64,000 nt of DNA from JAYKGU01 sp035285585. GTDB lineage: Bacteria > Cyanobacteriota > Cyanobacteriia > CAKZMO01. The notes beneath the pieces are model-generated. The model searched no databases. It saw only the letters and a program-made list of their open reading frames with translations, and had not been told where the DNA came from. Position numbers and translations under genes: made by a program. Position 1 is the stretch's first letter; every line of letters starts with the position of its first letter. Location: assembly GCA_035285585.1 (NCBI GenBank), contig JAYKGU010000107.1:8583-72582 (forward strand), read 5' to 3'. This document shows positions 16,426 to 25,033 of the stretch, piece by piece.

Positions 16426-17160
16426 TCACCGGTTCAGGTGGCGGGTGCCCAGATACAGTTCCCCGACTTTAGGATCATTGAGCAGGGAGGGGCCGGGGCC
16501 TTCGAAGCGATCGCGCCCCGTATCCAGCACGTATCCCCGGTCGGCAATGGCCAGGGCACGACGGGCATTTTGCTCCACCAGCACAATGGCGGTGCCAGCC
16601 TCGTGGATGCGCTGAATCTGCTCCAGGGTGCTGTTGACCAGCACAGGAGACAGGGCCGCCGAGGGTTCGTCCAGCAGCAGCAAATCAGGCTTGAGCATGA
16701 GGGCACGGCCCATGGCCAGCATCTGCCGCTCTCCACCAGAGAGGGTACCAGCCGCCTGTCGCCGCCGCTCTGCCAGAACGGGAAACATGTCGAAAATCTG
16801 CTGCTTCAGGGGCTTCAGGGGGGAGGATTCAATGAATGCCCCCATCTCCAGATTCTCTTCAACGCTGAGGGAGGAAAAAACATTGGCGATCTGGGGAACG
16901 TAGCACATCCCCCGCTGCACAATCTGGTTGGGACGCAGACCGGCAATGCTTTCCCCTTTGAACTGAATATCGCCCTGGTGGGGCGTGAGCAAACCAAAAA
17001 TAGCTTTGGCCAGGGTTGACTTGCCTGCGCCGTTGGGGCCAATCACCGCCACCAGTTCCCCAGGGTAGACGGCGAAGTTAATACCCTGGAGAATGTCAAG
17101 GCCAGGAACGTAACCGGCATAAACCTGGTGAACGTGCAGCAGCGGCTCGGCGGTGGTCAT
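16426..17160 (-). CDS. Branched-chain/neutral amino acid ABC transporter ATP-binding protein (LivF/NatE type)
   Basis: This ATPase of about 244 residues belongs to the LivF family, energising uptake of neutral or branched-chain amino acids. ATG 17160 (MTTAEPLLHVHQV) is chosen because the longer frame has a basic, non-conserved extension that overlaps the ferredoxin gene. Motifs are Walker A GPNGAGKST, the Q-loop region YVPQIANVFSSLSVEEN, the signature LSGGERQMLAMGRAL and Walker B LLLLDEPSAAL. No permease or binding-protein gene is adjacent; in cyanobacteria NatE-type subunits are often encoded apart from the other subunits. A ferredoxin gene precedes it by 11 bases, so the two may be co-transcribed. 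Confidence 0.88.
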   Translation of the reverse strand: MTTAEPLLHVHQVYAGYVPGLDILQGINFAVYPGELVAVIGPNGAGKSTLAKAIFGLLTPHQGDIQFKGESIAGLRPNQIVQRGMCYVPQIANVFSSLSVEENLEMGAFIESSPLKPLKQQIFDMFPVLAERRRQAAGTLSGGERQMLAMGRALMLKPDLLLLDEPSAALSPVLVNSTLEQIQRIHEAGTAIVLVEQNARRALAIADRGYVLDTGRDRFEGPGPSLLNDPKVGELYLGTRHLNR

Positions 17161-17171
17161 CGGTTGGGGTA

Positions 17172-17396
17172 CTAGGGCGTTTTTTGTAGGTCTGGGCGTT
17201 CTTCGGGAACGATCGCCCCTTCTACTGGGCAAACCTGGAGACAGATGCCGCAGTCAATGCAGGTGGCAAAATCGATCCAGTACCAGTCGGTTCCTTTCGC
17301 GTTTTTGCCGAGGCCTTCATGGATACAGGCAACCGGGCAGGCGTCCACGCAGTCGGCAACGCCTTCGCAGGTATTCGTGACAATGGTGTGGGGCAC
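17172..17396 (-). CDS. Two-cluster 4Fe-4S ferredoxin
   Basis: This 74-residue ferredoxin has two clusters. The first has the expanded ligand set Cys-x4-Asp-Cys-x3-Cys in CEGVADCVDACPVAC, and the second is CIDCGICLQVCPVEGAI. The WYWIDFATC segment between them is typical of the short, soluble bacterial-type ferredoxins found widely in cyanobacteria. It carries low-potential electrons, but its partners are unknown. It lies between leuB (upstream, 62 bases) and the LivF-type ATPase (downstream). With leuB it forms a same-strand gene row, without obvious functional connection. Confidence 0.92.
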   Translation of the reverse strand: MPHTIVTNTCEGVADCVDACPVACIHEGLGKNAKGTDWYWIDFATCIDCGICLQVCPVEGAIVPEERPDLQKTP

Positions 17397-17458
17397 GGGT
17401 CTGACTCTGAAATTTCTTGACGACAGGCAAAGTTGAAGAAACGTTAAGCGTTCCCCCT

Positions 17459-18559
17459 CTAGACTAGCAGGTTCGACTTCCCTAAGGCGTTCAGCAGAGA
17501 CTCGCCCATGGCTTTGCAGCCCAGCAGGTTCATACCGGGGGACATGATATCGCCTGTGCGATCGCCCTGATTCAGCACCGCTTCTACGGCAGCCTCAATG
17601 CGATCGGCAGCTTCTGGCTCGTCCAGACCATAGCGCAGCATCATGGCCGCACTGAGCACCTGGGCGATGGGGTTGGCCTTGTCCTGGCCCGCAATGTCAG
17701 GGGCCGAACCGTGAACCGGCTCAAACACCCCCGGCCCATCTGCCCCCAGGCTAGCCGAGGGCAGCATTCCAATACTGCCCGTAAGCATGGCGGCGGCGTC
17801 CGAGAGAATATCGCCAAACAGGTTGCCCGTAACGATGGTGTCAAACTGCTTGGGGTAGCGCACCAACTGCATGGCGGCATTGTCTACATAGAGGTGGGAC
17901 AGCTCCACATCGGGGTAATCCGCGGCGAGGTGGGTGATGCGATCGCGCCAGAGCTGAGACACATCCAGCACATTGGCTTTATCAACGGAGCAGAGCTGGC
18001 GGCGGCGCTTTTGGGCGGTTTCAAAGGCCACCCGGCCAATGCGGTCAATTTCAGTAGCGGTGTAGGCCATTGTGTTGACCCCCCGCTGTTCGCCGGTTTC
18101 AGTGGTGAAAATGCCTTTGGGCTGGCCAAAGTAAATGCCCCCTGTGAGTTCTCGCACCACCATGATGTCGACCCCTTCTACGATCTCGCGCTTGAGGGTG
18201 GAGGCGTCGATGAGCTGGGGCAGAATTTTGGCAGGACGGAGGTTGGCAAAGAGCTGGAGGCCCGCCCGCAGACCCAGCAGCCCCCGCTCAGGCCGCAGGT
18301 GGTTGGGCAAACTGTCCCACTTGGGGCCACCGATGGCCGCCAGCAAGACAGCATCACTGGCGCGGCACTGGGCCAGGGTTTCGTCGGGGAGGGGATCACC
18401 CGTGGCGTCGATGGCCGAGCCGCCGATGGGGGCCGTTGGAAACTCGAACTGGAGGTCGAGCTGCCGCCCAACTTCCTGAAGGATGTCGACAGCCACCGCC
18501 ATAATTTCGGGGCCAATGCCGTCACCGGGTAAAAGCGTAATGCGATAGGGCTTCGCCAT
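17459..18559 (-). CDS. leuB: 3-isopropylmalate dehydrogenase
   Basis: This 366-residue cytoplasmic enzyme oxidatively decarboxylates 3-isopropylmalate with NAD+ in leucine biosynthesis. Length and motifs are standard: ITLLPGDGIGPEIM at the N-terminus, LRAGLQLFANLRPAK (substrate-binding Arg residues), VVRELTGGIYFG, DKANVLDVSQLWR, and NLFGDILSDAAAMLTGSIGMLPSASLG with the metal-binding Asp. The C-terminal EPVHGSAPDIAGQ is the NAD-binding signature. It is monocistronic or co-transcribed with the ferredoxin downstream. I checked the upstream 130 bases for a Leu-codon leader peptide and found none. Confidence 0.96.
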   Translation of the reverse strand: MAKPYRITLLPGDGIGPEIMAVAVDILQEVGRQLDLQFEFPTAPIGGSAIDATGDPLPDETLAQCRASDAVLLAAIGGPKWDSLPNHLRPERGLLGLRAGLQLFANLRPAKILPQLIDASTLKREIVEGVDIMVVRELTGGIYFGQPKGIFTTETGEQRGVNTMAYTATEIDRIGRVAFETAQKRRRQLCSVDKANVLDVSQLWRDRITHLAADYPDVELSHLYVDNAAMQLVRYPKQFDTIVTGNLFGDILSDAAAMLTGSIGMLPSASLGADGPGVFEPVHGSAPDIAGQDKANPIAQVLSAAMMLRYGLDEPEAADRIEAAVEAVLNQGDRTGDIMSPGMNLLGCKAMGESLLNALGKSNLLV

Positions 18560-18696
18560 GCGGGTCTATGAAATGAACGGTTGAGATCAGGGACGGAGGA
18601 AATAAAGGAGGCTGGAAGCCCATTACCCCTCCAGGGTTGTGTATTGTATCTCAAAACGCGACCCCGCTGGCGGTTGGGGGGGCGATCGCCCGTCGT

Positions 18697-18788
18697 CTAA
18701 GTAGGTCAGCACAATGAAATTCTTGTTAGAAACACTGGGGGAGCGCCCCGGTTTTCTAACCTTCGTTTTTCAATGCAGTTCTACTTAC
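18697..18788. repeat. Family B MITE-like hairpin, copy 2 (inverted orientation)
   Basis: It reads CTAAGTAGGTCAGCACAAT at the left and GCAGTTCTACTTA at the right, the reverse complement of the copies at 14102 and 63000. The central palindrome is shortened and imperfect (TTAGAAACACTGGGGG against CCCCGGTTTTCTAA). Confidence 0.8.
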
Positions 18789-18816
18789 TATTTATTTTGT
18801 GAGTAGAAATTAAACT

Positions 18817-19152
18817 CTATAATCGATCCAGGGGAGATTCTTTCTGCATGAATTCGATGCGCGGCAGGAGCGGATCCCGTACCATGCCCACCCCGGCAAA
18901 CCCCCAGCGCTGCATCAGCCCAGAAAGCTGAGTACCAGTGGCCGACTCGACCGCAAACTGATGGGCCAGGTCGCGGCCATGGGTATTGAGATAGCTCAGG
19001 GCATCAGCGTGGTCTGTAAACAGCAGCAAAAACGCGGAATTTTGGGCTGGAGGAGGGTGATCTGGGCTGGTAGGTGTCGGCGGATGGGGATGGGCGACAA
19101 GATGACGGCCATCCTGGCGCGACCGAATCAGGTAGTAAATTTGGGAGAGCAT
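18817..19152 (-). CDS. Small conserved-looking hypothetical protein
   Basis: I do not recognise this 111-residue protein. It begins MLSQIYYLIRSRQDGRHLVAH, then a Pro/Thr-rich patch (HPPTPTSPDHPPP, about 22-34). A mixed domain follows: FLLLFTDHADALSYLNTHG, then FAVESATGTQLSGLMQRWGFAGVGMV. There is no signal peptide or membrane helix. The ordered C-terminal two thirds and a plausible ATG at 19152 argue for a real gene. It is flanked by family B and family A repeats and is transcribed away from hetR. No function can be assigned. Confidence 0.6.
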   Translation of the reverse strand: MLSQIYYLIRSRQDGRHLVAHPHPPTPTSPDHPPPAQNSAFLLLFTDHADALSYLNTHGRDLAHQFAVESATGTQLSGLMQRWGFAGVGMVRDPLLPRIEFMQKESPLDRL

Positions 19153-19595
19153 GACTGTGCCAAAAAACCGACCGGGAAAACCCGTTCACCTATCTTAGAC
19201 GAATCATTTGTACCCAACGGCCGGGTTCCCGCTTTAAGTGGGACAAAATTAACGGGACAGTGGGGCGCAGTGCGCCCCACTGTCCCACCTTAAGTTGACA
19301 CCCCCCAACGGCCCTTCAAGACGCTTTAAGGAGAATAGGACTGACGCACTGCGTGCGGCGTCCTGGAGTTCTGGGTAGTTTTGTGAGCGCGCAGCACCCA
19401 TCAAGATCACCAAACTGCGCAAGTCCGAAAAGAGTTTAATTGATTTTGCTGAAATAACTCGTGCTGATTGTATCAATCTGATCTAAGCTAGTGGTACCAA
19501 AAGTGGGCTTGACGCGAATTCTGGCGTTTTCCAGAAGTTTGGCGCTGCGGTTCCACGATTTTGTAGTTTTTACGCCTCACACCCTTAGTTTCAGT
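19153..19595. other. Spacer upstream of hetR with one hairpin repeat and a small palindrome
   Basis: It holds the family A copy at 19223-19306 and, at 19466-19478, the inverted repeat GATTG-TAT-CAATC. The palindrome lies about 120 bases upstream of the hetR ATG and could be an operator, but nothing shows this. No clear sigma-70 boxes or NtcA site (GTA-N8-TAC) were recognised. Confidence 0.4.
19223..19306. repeat. Family A MITE-like hairpin, copy 2
   Basis: It runs from GGGTTCCCGCTTTAAGTGGG to CCCACCTTAAGTTGACACCC, with a strong central palindrome CAGTGGGGCGCA / TGCGCCCCACTG. It is very similar to the copy at 50176-50258. Confidence 0.85.
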
Positions 19596-20495
19596 ATGAA
19601 AAGTGACACCGATCTGATCAAAAATCTCAGTCCCAGTGCGATGGATCAGATCATGTTATACCTGGCGTTCAGCGCGATGCGCACCAGTGGCCACCGGCAC
19701 GGGGCATTTCTCGATGCCGCTGCCACCGCTGCCAAGTGTGCCATCTACATGACCTACCTGGAGCAGGGGCAAAACCTGCGGATGACCGGGCACCTGCACC
19801 ACATTGAACCCAAACGGGTCAAGGTCATTGTGGAGGAGGTGCGTCAGGCTTTAACTGAGGGAAAGCTGCTCAAAATGCTGGGTTCCCAGGAGCCGCGCTA
19901 TCTCATTCAGCTCCCCTACGTCTGGATGGAGCACTATCCCTGGATGCCGGGGCGATCGCGCATTCCTGGCACGGGCCTCACCTCCGACGAAAAGCGCCAG
20001 CTTGAAGAGAAGCTGCCGCCCAACCTGCCCGATGCCCAACTGATTAACTCGTTCCAGTTTATGGAACTCATCGAATTTCTCCATGTGCGCTCCCAGGAAG
20101 ACCTGCCCGATGAGCGGCAAATGCCCCTCAGTGAAGCCCTGGCTGAGCACATCAAGCGACGGCTCATCTACTCCGGCACGGTCACTCGGATTGACTCCCC
20201 CTGGGGAATGCCCTTCTACGCCCTGACCCGATCGTCCTATTCCCCAGCCAACGACGAAGAGCGCACCTACATCATGGTGGAAGATACGGCCCGCTACTTC
20301 CGCATGATGCGCGACTGGGCCGAGCGCCAACCCCGCACTGTACGCTTTTTAGAAGAAATGGACATCCCCCCAGAGCGAGTTGATCAAGCCCTCGACGAGC
20401 TGGATGAAATCATCCGCCAGTGGGCTGACCGCTACCATGAGGCGGGTGGTGAGCCGTTTGTACTGCAAATGGTAACGGGGCCGAAGGCCGATTAG
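19596..20495 (+). CDS. hetR: Heterocyst differentiation master regulator HetR
   Basis: ATG 19596 gives 299 residues, exactly the length of Nostoc HetR; the 35-codon upstream extension is not family-like. HetR is a dimeric DNA-binding regulator with HTH (about 1-98), flap (about 99-216) and hood (about 217-299) domains. It activates heterocyst genes and is inhibited by PatS/HetN-type RGSGR peptides. Near-invariant segments include LSPSAMDQIMLYLAFSAMRT, HGAFLDAAATAAKCAIYMTY, LKMLGSQEPRYLIQLPYVWM, SGTVTRIDSPWGMPFYALTR and ERTYIMVEDTARYFRMM. It is also present in many non-heterocystous filamentous strains, so it does not prove heterocyst formation. It converges on the glycerate kinase gene with a 4-base overlap. 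Confidence 0.97.
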   Translation: MKSDTDLIKNLSPSAMDQIMLYLAFSAMRTSGHRHGAFLDAAATAAKCAIYMTYLEQGQNLRMTGHLHHIEPKRVKVIVEEVRQALTEGKLLKMLGSQEPRYLIQLPYVWMEHYPWMPGRSRIPGTGLTSDEKRQLEEKLPPNLPDAQLINSFQFMELIEFLHVRSQEDLPDERQMPLSEALAEHIKRRLIYSGTVTRIDSPWGMPFYALTRSSYSPANDEERTYIMVEDTARYFRMMRDWAERQPRTVRFLEEMDIPPERVDQALDELDEIIRQWADRYHEAGGEPFVLQMVTGPKAD

Positions 20496-21556
20496 GGGCG
20501 ATAGATGCGACCAGGGGCGTGGTTGGCATTAATTTCTACCACCAGGTCAACCCGCTTTGAGTCGTGGCAGAGGGGCGTAATGAATAGGTCGGGGTGGAGC
20601 GATCGCCAGAAGTAGGTAACAAACTGCTCGATCTCAGCGTCTGACATACCCGACTTCCCCTGATCTTTCATCACCTGTTCGGCCTCCCGACGCCACTGCT
20701 GGCTGAGGCGATAGTCTGCCGGATAGAGCACCATCAGCCGATCCATCTGATCCCACAGGGGCAGATAAGCCTGCAGACGCTGATTAATTTCGCGGGCAAA
20801 GGCCCGATCGGCGTCGGTGTCGATGGGGGACGGAGCCTGGTCAAACCGCTGGGGATCGATGGGGCGTGCCCCCACAAACCAGCCTTCAAACAAAACCACG
20901 CCAACGCCCTGCACCGTTTCTGGAGTGGTGCGATCGCCCGACCCCTGGTGGAGAGATTTGTCAAAACGGGGCACTTGAACAGGTTCGTTGGGGGCGGCTT
21001 GCCTGAGTTGCTGCAGAACCGCCAGACCCAGATCCACATCGTGGGTGCCCGGTGGCCCACGCCACACAAAGCGGGGATCAACCTGCCGCAGCTTCATGCG
21101 GTCGGCATGGGTTTTGTAAAGGTCATCTATCGATAAACAGCAAACCCGAATGCCCAACCCGCTGAGGATACACGATAGAATAGCAGCAAGGGTTGTTTTT
21201 CCCGTTCCCTGACCGCCCAGGATGCCCTGAACGAGGGGCCGTCCCAGGGATTGGTGATGACTGGCTAGCTGCTGGGCAAGGGGTAGCCACAAAGACCACA
21301 GGGTCTCCATCGGGATTGCGGGCCATTGCCAAGCATCGCAACAAAGTTTTTGTAGAGACGGATACAGCGCTCTCAAGAGCTGCGATCGCCGCTCAACCGC
21401 CTCACCAACGGTTTCGGGCGTGATACCAAATGCACCACAGATATCCGGATTGGTCAACAGATCGACTTCTAGCTGCTGCCGCGATAAGTCCGGTAGTGGC
21501 TCCCCCGCCAGGCAGGGCAATAGCAGGTCATGAATGGAATGGGATTGAGTTGCCAT
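20492..21556 (-). CDS. glyK: D-glycerate 3-kinase, plant type
   Basis: This 354-residue P-loop kinase belongs to the plant and cyanobacterial GLYK family, which phosphorylates glycerate to 3-phosphoglycerate as the last step of photorespiration. The P-loop is GILGGQGTGKTTLAAIL (from residue 111), followed by CCLSIDDLYKTHADR, GPPGTHDVDLGLAVLQQL, PRFDKSLHQGSGDR and VVLFEGWFVGARP, all hallmarks of the family. The C-terminus has FVTYFWRSLHPDLF. It is a shared 4-base overlap partner of convergent hetR. A Ycf20 gene lies 11 bases upstream on the same strand, so these two probably form one transcript. Confidence 0.93.
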   Translation of the reverse strand: MATQSHSIHDLLLPCLAGEPLPDLSRQQLEVDLLTNPDICGAFGITPETVGEAVERRSQLLRALYPSLQKLCCDAWQWPAIPMETLWSLWLPLAQQLASHHQSLGRPLVQGILGGQGTGKTTLAAILSCILSGLGIRVCCLSIDDLYKTHADRMKLRQVDPRFVWRGPPGTHDVDLGLAVLQQLRQAAPNEPVQVPRFDKSLHQGSGDRTTPETVQGVGVVLFEGWFVGARPIDPQRFDQAPSPIDTDADRAFAREINQRLQAYLPLWDQMDRLMVLYPADYRLSQQWRREAEQVMKDQGKSGMSDAEIEQFVTYFWRSLHPDLFITPLCHDSKRVDLVVEINANHAPGRIYRP

Positions 21557-21567
21557 TACGGTTTTGT

Positions 21568-21924
21568 CTAGCTGCCTAACTTGAATGCTTCAACGAATAA
21601 CCCGTAGATCAGGCCCAGCTTGGTAGCATTTAGCATCTCCAGGATCAGCGGGCGTCGTCCCGTCACCTTACCTCGGCTGGGTTCCTGAAATCGTCCGCTA
21701 TAGATTAACCAGCTACTCAACTCGATGAAAGACAGCAGAAGCAACGCAACCAGGACGTCCCAGTCGGCATTTTGCCCGGTAACGGTAGCTATCACCGTGG
21801 CAGCAAAGTTGCCAAACAACAGACTAATGATAATCAGCGAGATGCGCCGCCAGGGGTTATTGAGCCACAGGTTAAGCCACTGCAAGGTCGCATCGAGCAG
21901 GCTGTTTAGTCGAGTATTTTGCAT
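21568..21924 (-). CDS. ycf20: Ycf20-like (DUF565) membrane protein
   Basis: This 118-residue protein has two or three membrane helices (about 27-49, 55-75, and near 99-115). It matches the DUF565/Ycf20 family conserved in cyanobacteria and plastids, with WLNLWLNNPWRRISLIIISLLFGNF followed by ELSSWLIYSGR and ATKLGLIYGLFVEAFKLGS. The plant relatives have been linked to thermal dissipation of excess light energy; the function in cyanobacteria is unclear. It starts at ATG 21924 and precedes the glycerate kinase gene by 11 bases. Confidence 0.85.
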   Translation of the reverse strand: MQNTRLNSLLDATLQWLNLWLNNPWRRISLIIISLLFGNFAATVIATVTGQNADWDVLVALLLLSFIELSSWLIYSGRFQEPSRGKVTGRRPLILEMLNATKLGLIYGLFVEAFKLGS

Positions 21925-22187
21925 GGTTCGTCCTGCTGCATTGATTTTTTCCTTTTCAGGAGGTTTGGTTGCAAGGGCTGCTGATCTGTCATCCAGCTTG
22001 CTATGGGCCGATGAAAGCTCCGGGGCGGCCTTAAAACCTGCCAGCCAAAGTATCTTATTTTAGCCAATTCATCTAGCCAATTCACCCATATCCACATGTT
22101 TTGGGGCGATCGCCATACGCATCGCCTCCACACTTCTAGCCAAACACAGCCGCACTTGAGCAGCGTGGTGCAAACCAGGGGGAACCA

Positions 22188-22901
22188 TTGTCAGACAAAG
22201 ATTTACAGCACAAGCCCAGCTCCCAACTTGGTAGCGTTGGATCCAACCCAGTTTTTTGGGGCATTCTAGGCGGTTTTTTAGGGCTTGGAGTGCTGCTCCT
22301 GCTCCTGTTTCAGTCGCTGGAAGTGGTGGTTCAGCCCCCCTCCCCCACCTCAGAGGACACCGTTTCTCTACCGCCACCGGTGGAGCCAGTCACCCCACCC
22401 CGCGACTCGGCTGAAACGCCCACCACTTCCCCTGAACCTGACACCAACTCGTCGGAGACGGCACCACCCATCGCTGCTAACCCCGACGCCACAGAGACGA
22501 GCGTTCCCGCGAATGACCAGCGGGGCACCCTGCGGGTTAGCAATCAGACCCTGCATCCCATTCGGGTGGCGTTGCTGCCCCAGTTGGGGATGGCTACTGA
22601 CGAAAATGGCACCGGGGCGATCGCCTCAGACCTGGTTGGGCTGCCTTTGCCCGATGCCTATCGGGAGCCGGTTCACTGGGACTTTGCTCCCAATGAAGGG
22701 GAGGTAAGCGGTCTCATTCTCTCCCTGCCAGACGGAGGGCTGGAGGTGCAAACGGGGGACATCATCGCCGCCTTTGCCGAAGACGGATCCCGCCGCTATT
22801 GGGGGCCTTACGTGGTGGGGGTGACGCCCCTACCTACCTGGAATGGAGAAACGGCGGAGTGGGAGCTACCGTTGCGATCGCCCCAGCCCGACTCTCCCTA
22901 A
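22188..22901 (+). CDS. Hypothetical single-pass membrane protein with extracytoplasmic domain
   Basis: This 237-residue protein of unknown function is read from TTG 22188, with AGGGGGAA upstream. A membrane helix (about 22-42, FWGILGGFLGLGVLLLLLF) is followed by a Pro/Thr/Ser/Glu-rich disordered linker (about 50-105). A compact C-terminal domain (about 110-237) starts GTLRVSNQTLHPIRVALLPQ and includes PVHWDFAPNEGEVSGLILSLPDG and RRYWGPYVVG. Orientation of the helix suggests the domain faces the periplasm or thylakoid lumen. It is transcribed away from ycf20 and is followed by the small hairpin GGGCAT/ATGCCC near 22937-22953. I cannot name a function. Confidence 0.65.
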   Translation: MSDKDLQHKPSSQLGSVGSNPVFWGILGGFLGLGVLLLLLFQSLEVVVQPPSPTSEDTVSLPPPVEPVTPPRDSAETPTTSPEPDTNSSETAPPIAANPDATETSVPANDQRGTLRVSNQTLHPIRVALLPQLGMATDENGTGAIASDLVGLPLPDAYREPVHWDFAPNEGEVSGLILSLPDGGLEVQTGDIIAAFAEDGSRRYWGPYVVGVTPLPTWNGETAEWELPLRSPQPDSP

Positions 22902-23092
22902 GGGACATGAAGTTAATAGAGCGCAATTCTTGGTTAGGGGCATGGCAATGCCCTGACGGGGGGATGATTGATTAGGTTATTTAATCTATGACCCTAACCG
23001 GGCGATTTGAAATCCTGGGGTTTGCGGGTAAAGTGGTGGATTGAAAAGCTGCCCTGTCTATTCAGGGCCATCCGCCACCAGAGCCAATCGCC

Positions 23093-24889
23093 ATGATCCC
23101 GAATTTGCCCTCTCCACCGTCCATGCGCCCACGGGGGCTACTGCCGTTCCTGCAAAAACAGTCCCGCTGGGCCTGGATTGCCTGGATTGCCTGGGTGGGG
23201 CTGGTGGGGGCGATCGCCTTTCTCTGGCACCTGGGCAGCGTGGGACTGGTGGACGAAACCGAGCCGCTATTTGCTGAGGCAGCCCGCCAGATGACCGTCA
23301 CGGGCGACTGGATCACCCCGTACTTCAATGGCGCGACCCGGTTCGACAAGCCGCCGCTCATTTACTGGCTGATGGCGATCGCCTACCACACCATCGGCGT
23401 TAACGCATGGGCTGCCCGCCTGCCCTCCGCCCTGTCGGCGATCGCCCTCACCGCCCTGGTGGGCTATACGCTCCAGCGGTTCGGTCATGCCCGATGGGAG
23501 TTGCCGTCTGCCGAAAATAACCTGCTCCAGCGCTGGGGGGCGGCCTGGATTGGCAGTGGGGCGATCGCCCTCAACCTGCAGATGATCGTCTGGGGGCGCA
23601 CCGGCGTGTCCGATATGCTGCTGACTGCCTGCATCGGCATTGCCCTTTTGACGTTCTTCTGCGGCTATGCCCAACCTGACCTCCCCAGGCGGCAGGCCCG
23701 CTGGTATCTGGCCTTTTACCTCTTCTGTGCCCTGGCTGTCCTGGCGAAAGGCCCGGTGGGAATTGTGGTTCCAGGGGTAATCGTGGTCGGGTTCACGGCC
23801 TGGGTCGGTACCCTGGGCACCCTTCTGCGGGAGATGCGGGTTCTCCAGGGGAGCCTGCTGTTTTTGGGGATCACGCTCCCGTGGTATCTGCTGGTGATCC
23901 AGGCCAACGGACAAGCCTACATCGACAGCTTTTTTGGCTACCACAACGTCGAGCGATTTACCAGCGTCGTCAACAACCATGCGGGGCCGTGGTACTTCTA
24001 TTTTCCGGTGGTGTTGATGGGATTTCTGCCCTGGTCGGTGTATCTGCCCGTGGCGATCGCCCGTTTACAGGCATGGCGTTGGTCTCGATGGCAACGGCAA
24101 CCGCGCGATCGCCAACTGGGACTATTTGCCACCATCTGGTTCCTGGTGATCTTCGGCTTCTTCACCGTCGCCGCCACCAAGCTGCCCAGCTACACGCTGC
24201 CCCTGCTGCCAGCGGCGGCCATTCTGGTGGCCCTGCTGTGGAGCGACCAGATGGTCTCGCCCCAGGCCGACCGAGGGTTGCAGATTAGCCACGGCTTTAA
24301 CCTTCTGTTTCTGGCGATCCTGGCAGGCGGGGTGGCCCACAGCGCCAACTGGATTGGCAACGATCCCGCCATGCCCAACTTTCCCCAGGTAATGCGGGAA
24401 TCGGGGGTACTCGTCTACGGGGGATGGGCCTGGGCGATCGCGGCCCTGCTGGGTCTGGCGCTCCTGATCCGGCGGCGGGGCCAGTGGCTGTGGAGCACCA
24501 ACCTGGTGGGCTTTGTGGCGTTTCTGCTGCTGACTTTCATTCCCGCCATGGGCCTGATGGATAGCCAGCGACAGGCTCCCCTGCGGCAGCTTGCGGCGGT
24601 GATTACCGAAGTGCAACAGCCCAACGAACCCCTGGTGATGGTGGGGTTCCAGAAACCCAGCCTGGTGTTTTACGCCCAGCGTCCGGTGACCTACATTTAT
24701 AGCCCAAACGAGGCGATCGCCCACCTGCGAAATTTACCCCCAGCAGCAATCCCTTCCCGTGAAGCCCTGATAGTAGGCCATGAGGATGATCTGGCCGATT
24801 TAAAGGTGCGGCCCCAGCGGATTGAGGCGATCGCCGCTGCGCCTCCCTATGCTCTAGTGCGGGTGCGGTTAGGCGCGAGAAAGCAGTAA
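23093..24889 (+). CDS. ArnT/PMT-like glycosyltransferase family 39 membrane protein
   Basis: This 598-residue polytopic protein (about 12 membrane helices) belongs to the GT39/ArnT-like family, which transfers sugars from polyprenyl-phosphate donors to lipids or proteins on the outer face of the membrane. The first loop has the catalytic region DETEPLFAEAARQMTVTGDW, with acidic residues, and FDKPPLIYWL, both characteristic. Later AGPWYFYFPVVLMGFLPWSVYLP and KLPSYTLPLLPAAAIL are typical. A short soluble C-terminal domain ends the protein. ATG 23093 is used; ATG 23123 is possible. It is a single-gene unit, whose acceptor is unknown; the envelope is likely. Confidence 0.87.
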   Translation: MIPNLPSPPSMRPRGLLPFLQKQSRWAWIAWIAWVGLVGAIAFLWHLGSVGLVDETEPLFAEAARQMTVTGDWITPYFNGATRFDKPPLIYWLMAIAYHTIGVNAWAARLPSALSAIALTALVGYTLQRFGHARWELPSAENNLLQRWGAAWIGSGAIALNLQMIVWGRTGVSDMLLTACIGIALLTFFCGYAQPDLPRRQARWYLAFYLFCALAVLAKGPVGIVVPGVIVVGFTAWVGTLGTLLREMRVLQGSLLFLGITLPWYLLVIQANGQAYIDSFFGYHNVERFTSVVNNHAGPWYFYFPVVLMGFLPWSVYLPVAIARLQAWRWSRWQRQPRDRQLGLFATIWFLVIFGFFTVAATKLPSYTLPLLPAAAILVALLWSDQMVSPQADRGLQISHGFNLLFLAILAGGVAHSANWIGNDPAMPNFPQVMRESGVLVYGGWAWAIAALLGLALLIRRRGQWLWSTNLVGFVAFLLLTFIPAMGLMDSQRQAPLRQLAAVITEVQQPNEPLVMVGFQKPSLVFYAQRPVTYIYSPNEAIAHLRNLPPAAIPSREALIVGHEDDLADLKVRPQRIEAIAAAPPYALVRVRLGARKQ

Positions 24890-24915
24890 GTTTTGGGTTT
24901 TGAATTGAGTTGCTT

Positions 24916-25018
24916 ATGGAAAACTGGACTCGATAGGAATCCAGAATTCAGAATCCAGGAGTCAGAATTCAATAGGAATCCGGCTTCTGGTTCCTGACTC
25001 CTGAATACTATCCCTGGT
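24916..25018. repeat. Diverged family A-core repeat (CAGGAGTCAGAATTC type)
   Basis: It contains AATCCAGGAGTCAGAATTC and the inverted TTCCTGACTCCTGAATAC, the same core as in family A copies at 41560, 50259, 51520 and 60285. The GGTATCAACTTAAG termini are not recognisable here. It lies between the GT39 gene and a pseudogene. Confidence 0.6.
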
Positions 25019-25033
25019 GGGGACGGCGCTTGT

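Noticed and set aside
17711..18532. A 273-codon plus-strand open frame antisense to leuB
   Set aside because: Shadow of leuB; composition is as expected from reverse-complemented coding DNA.
18560..18690. Possible Leu-codon leader peptide upstream of leuB
   Set aside because: The small frame there has no Leu run, and no terminator/antiterminator pair is seen.
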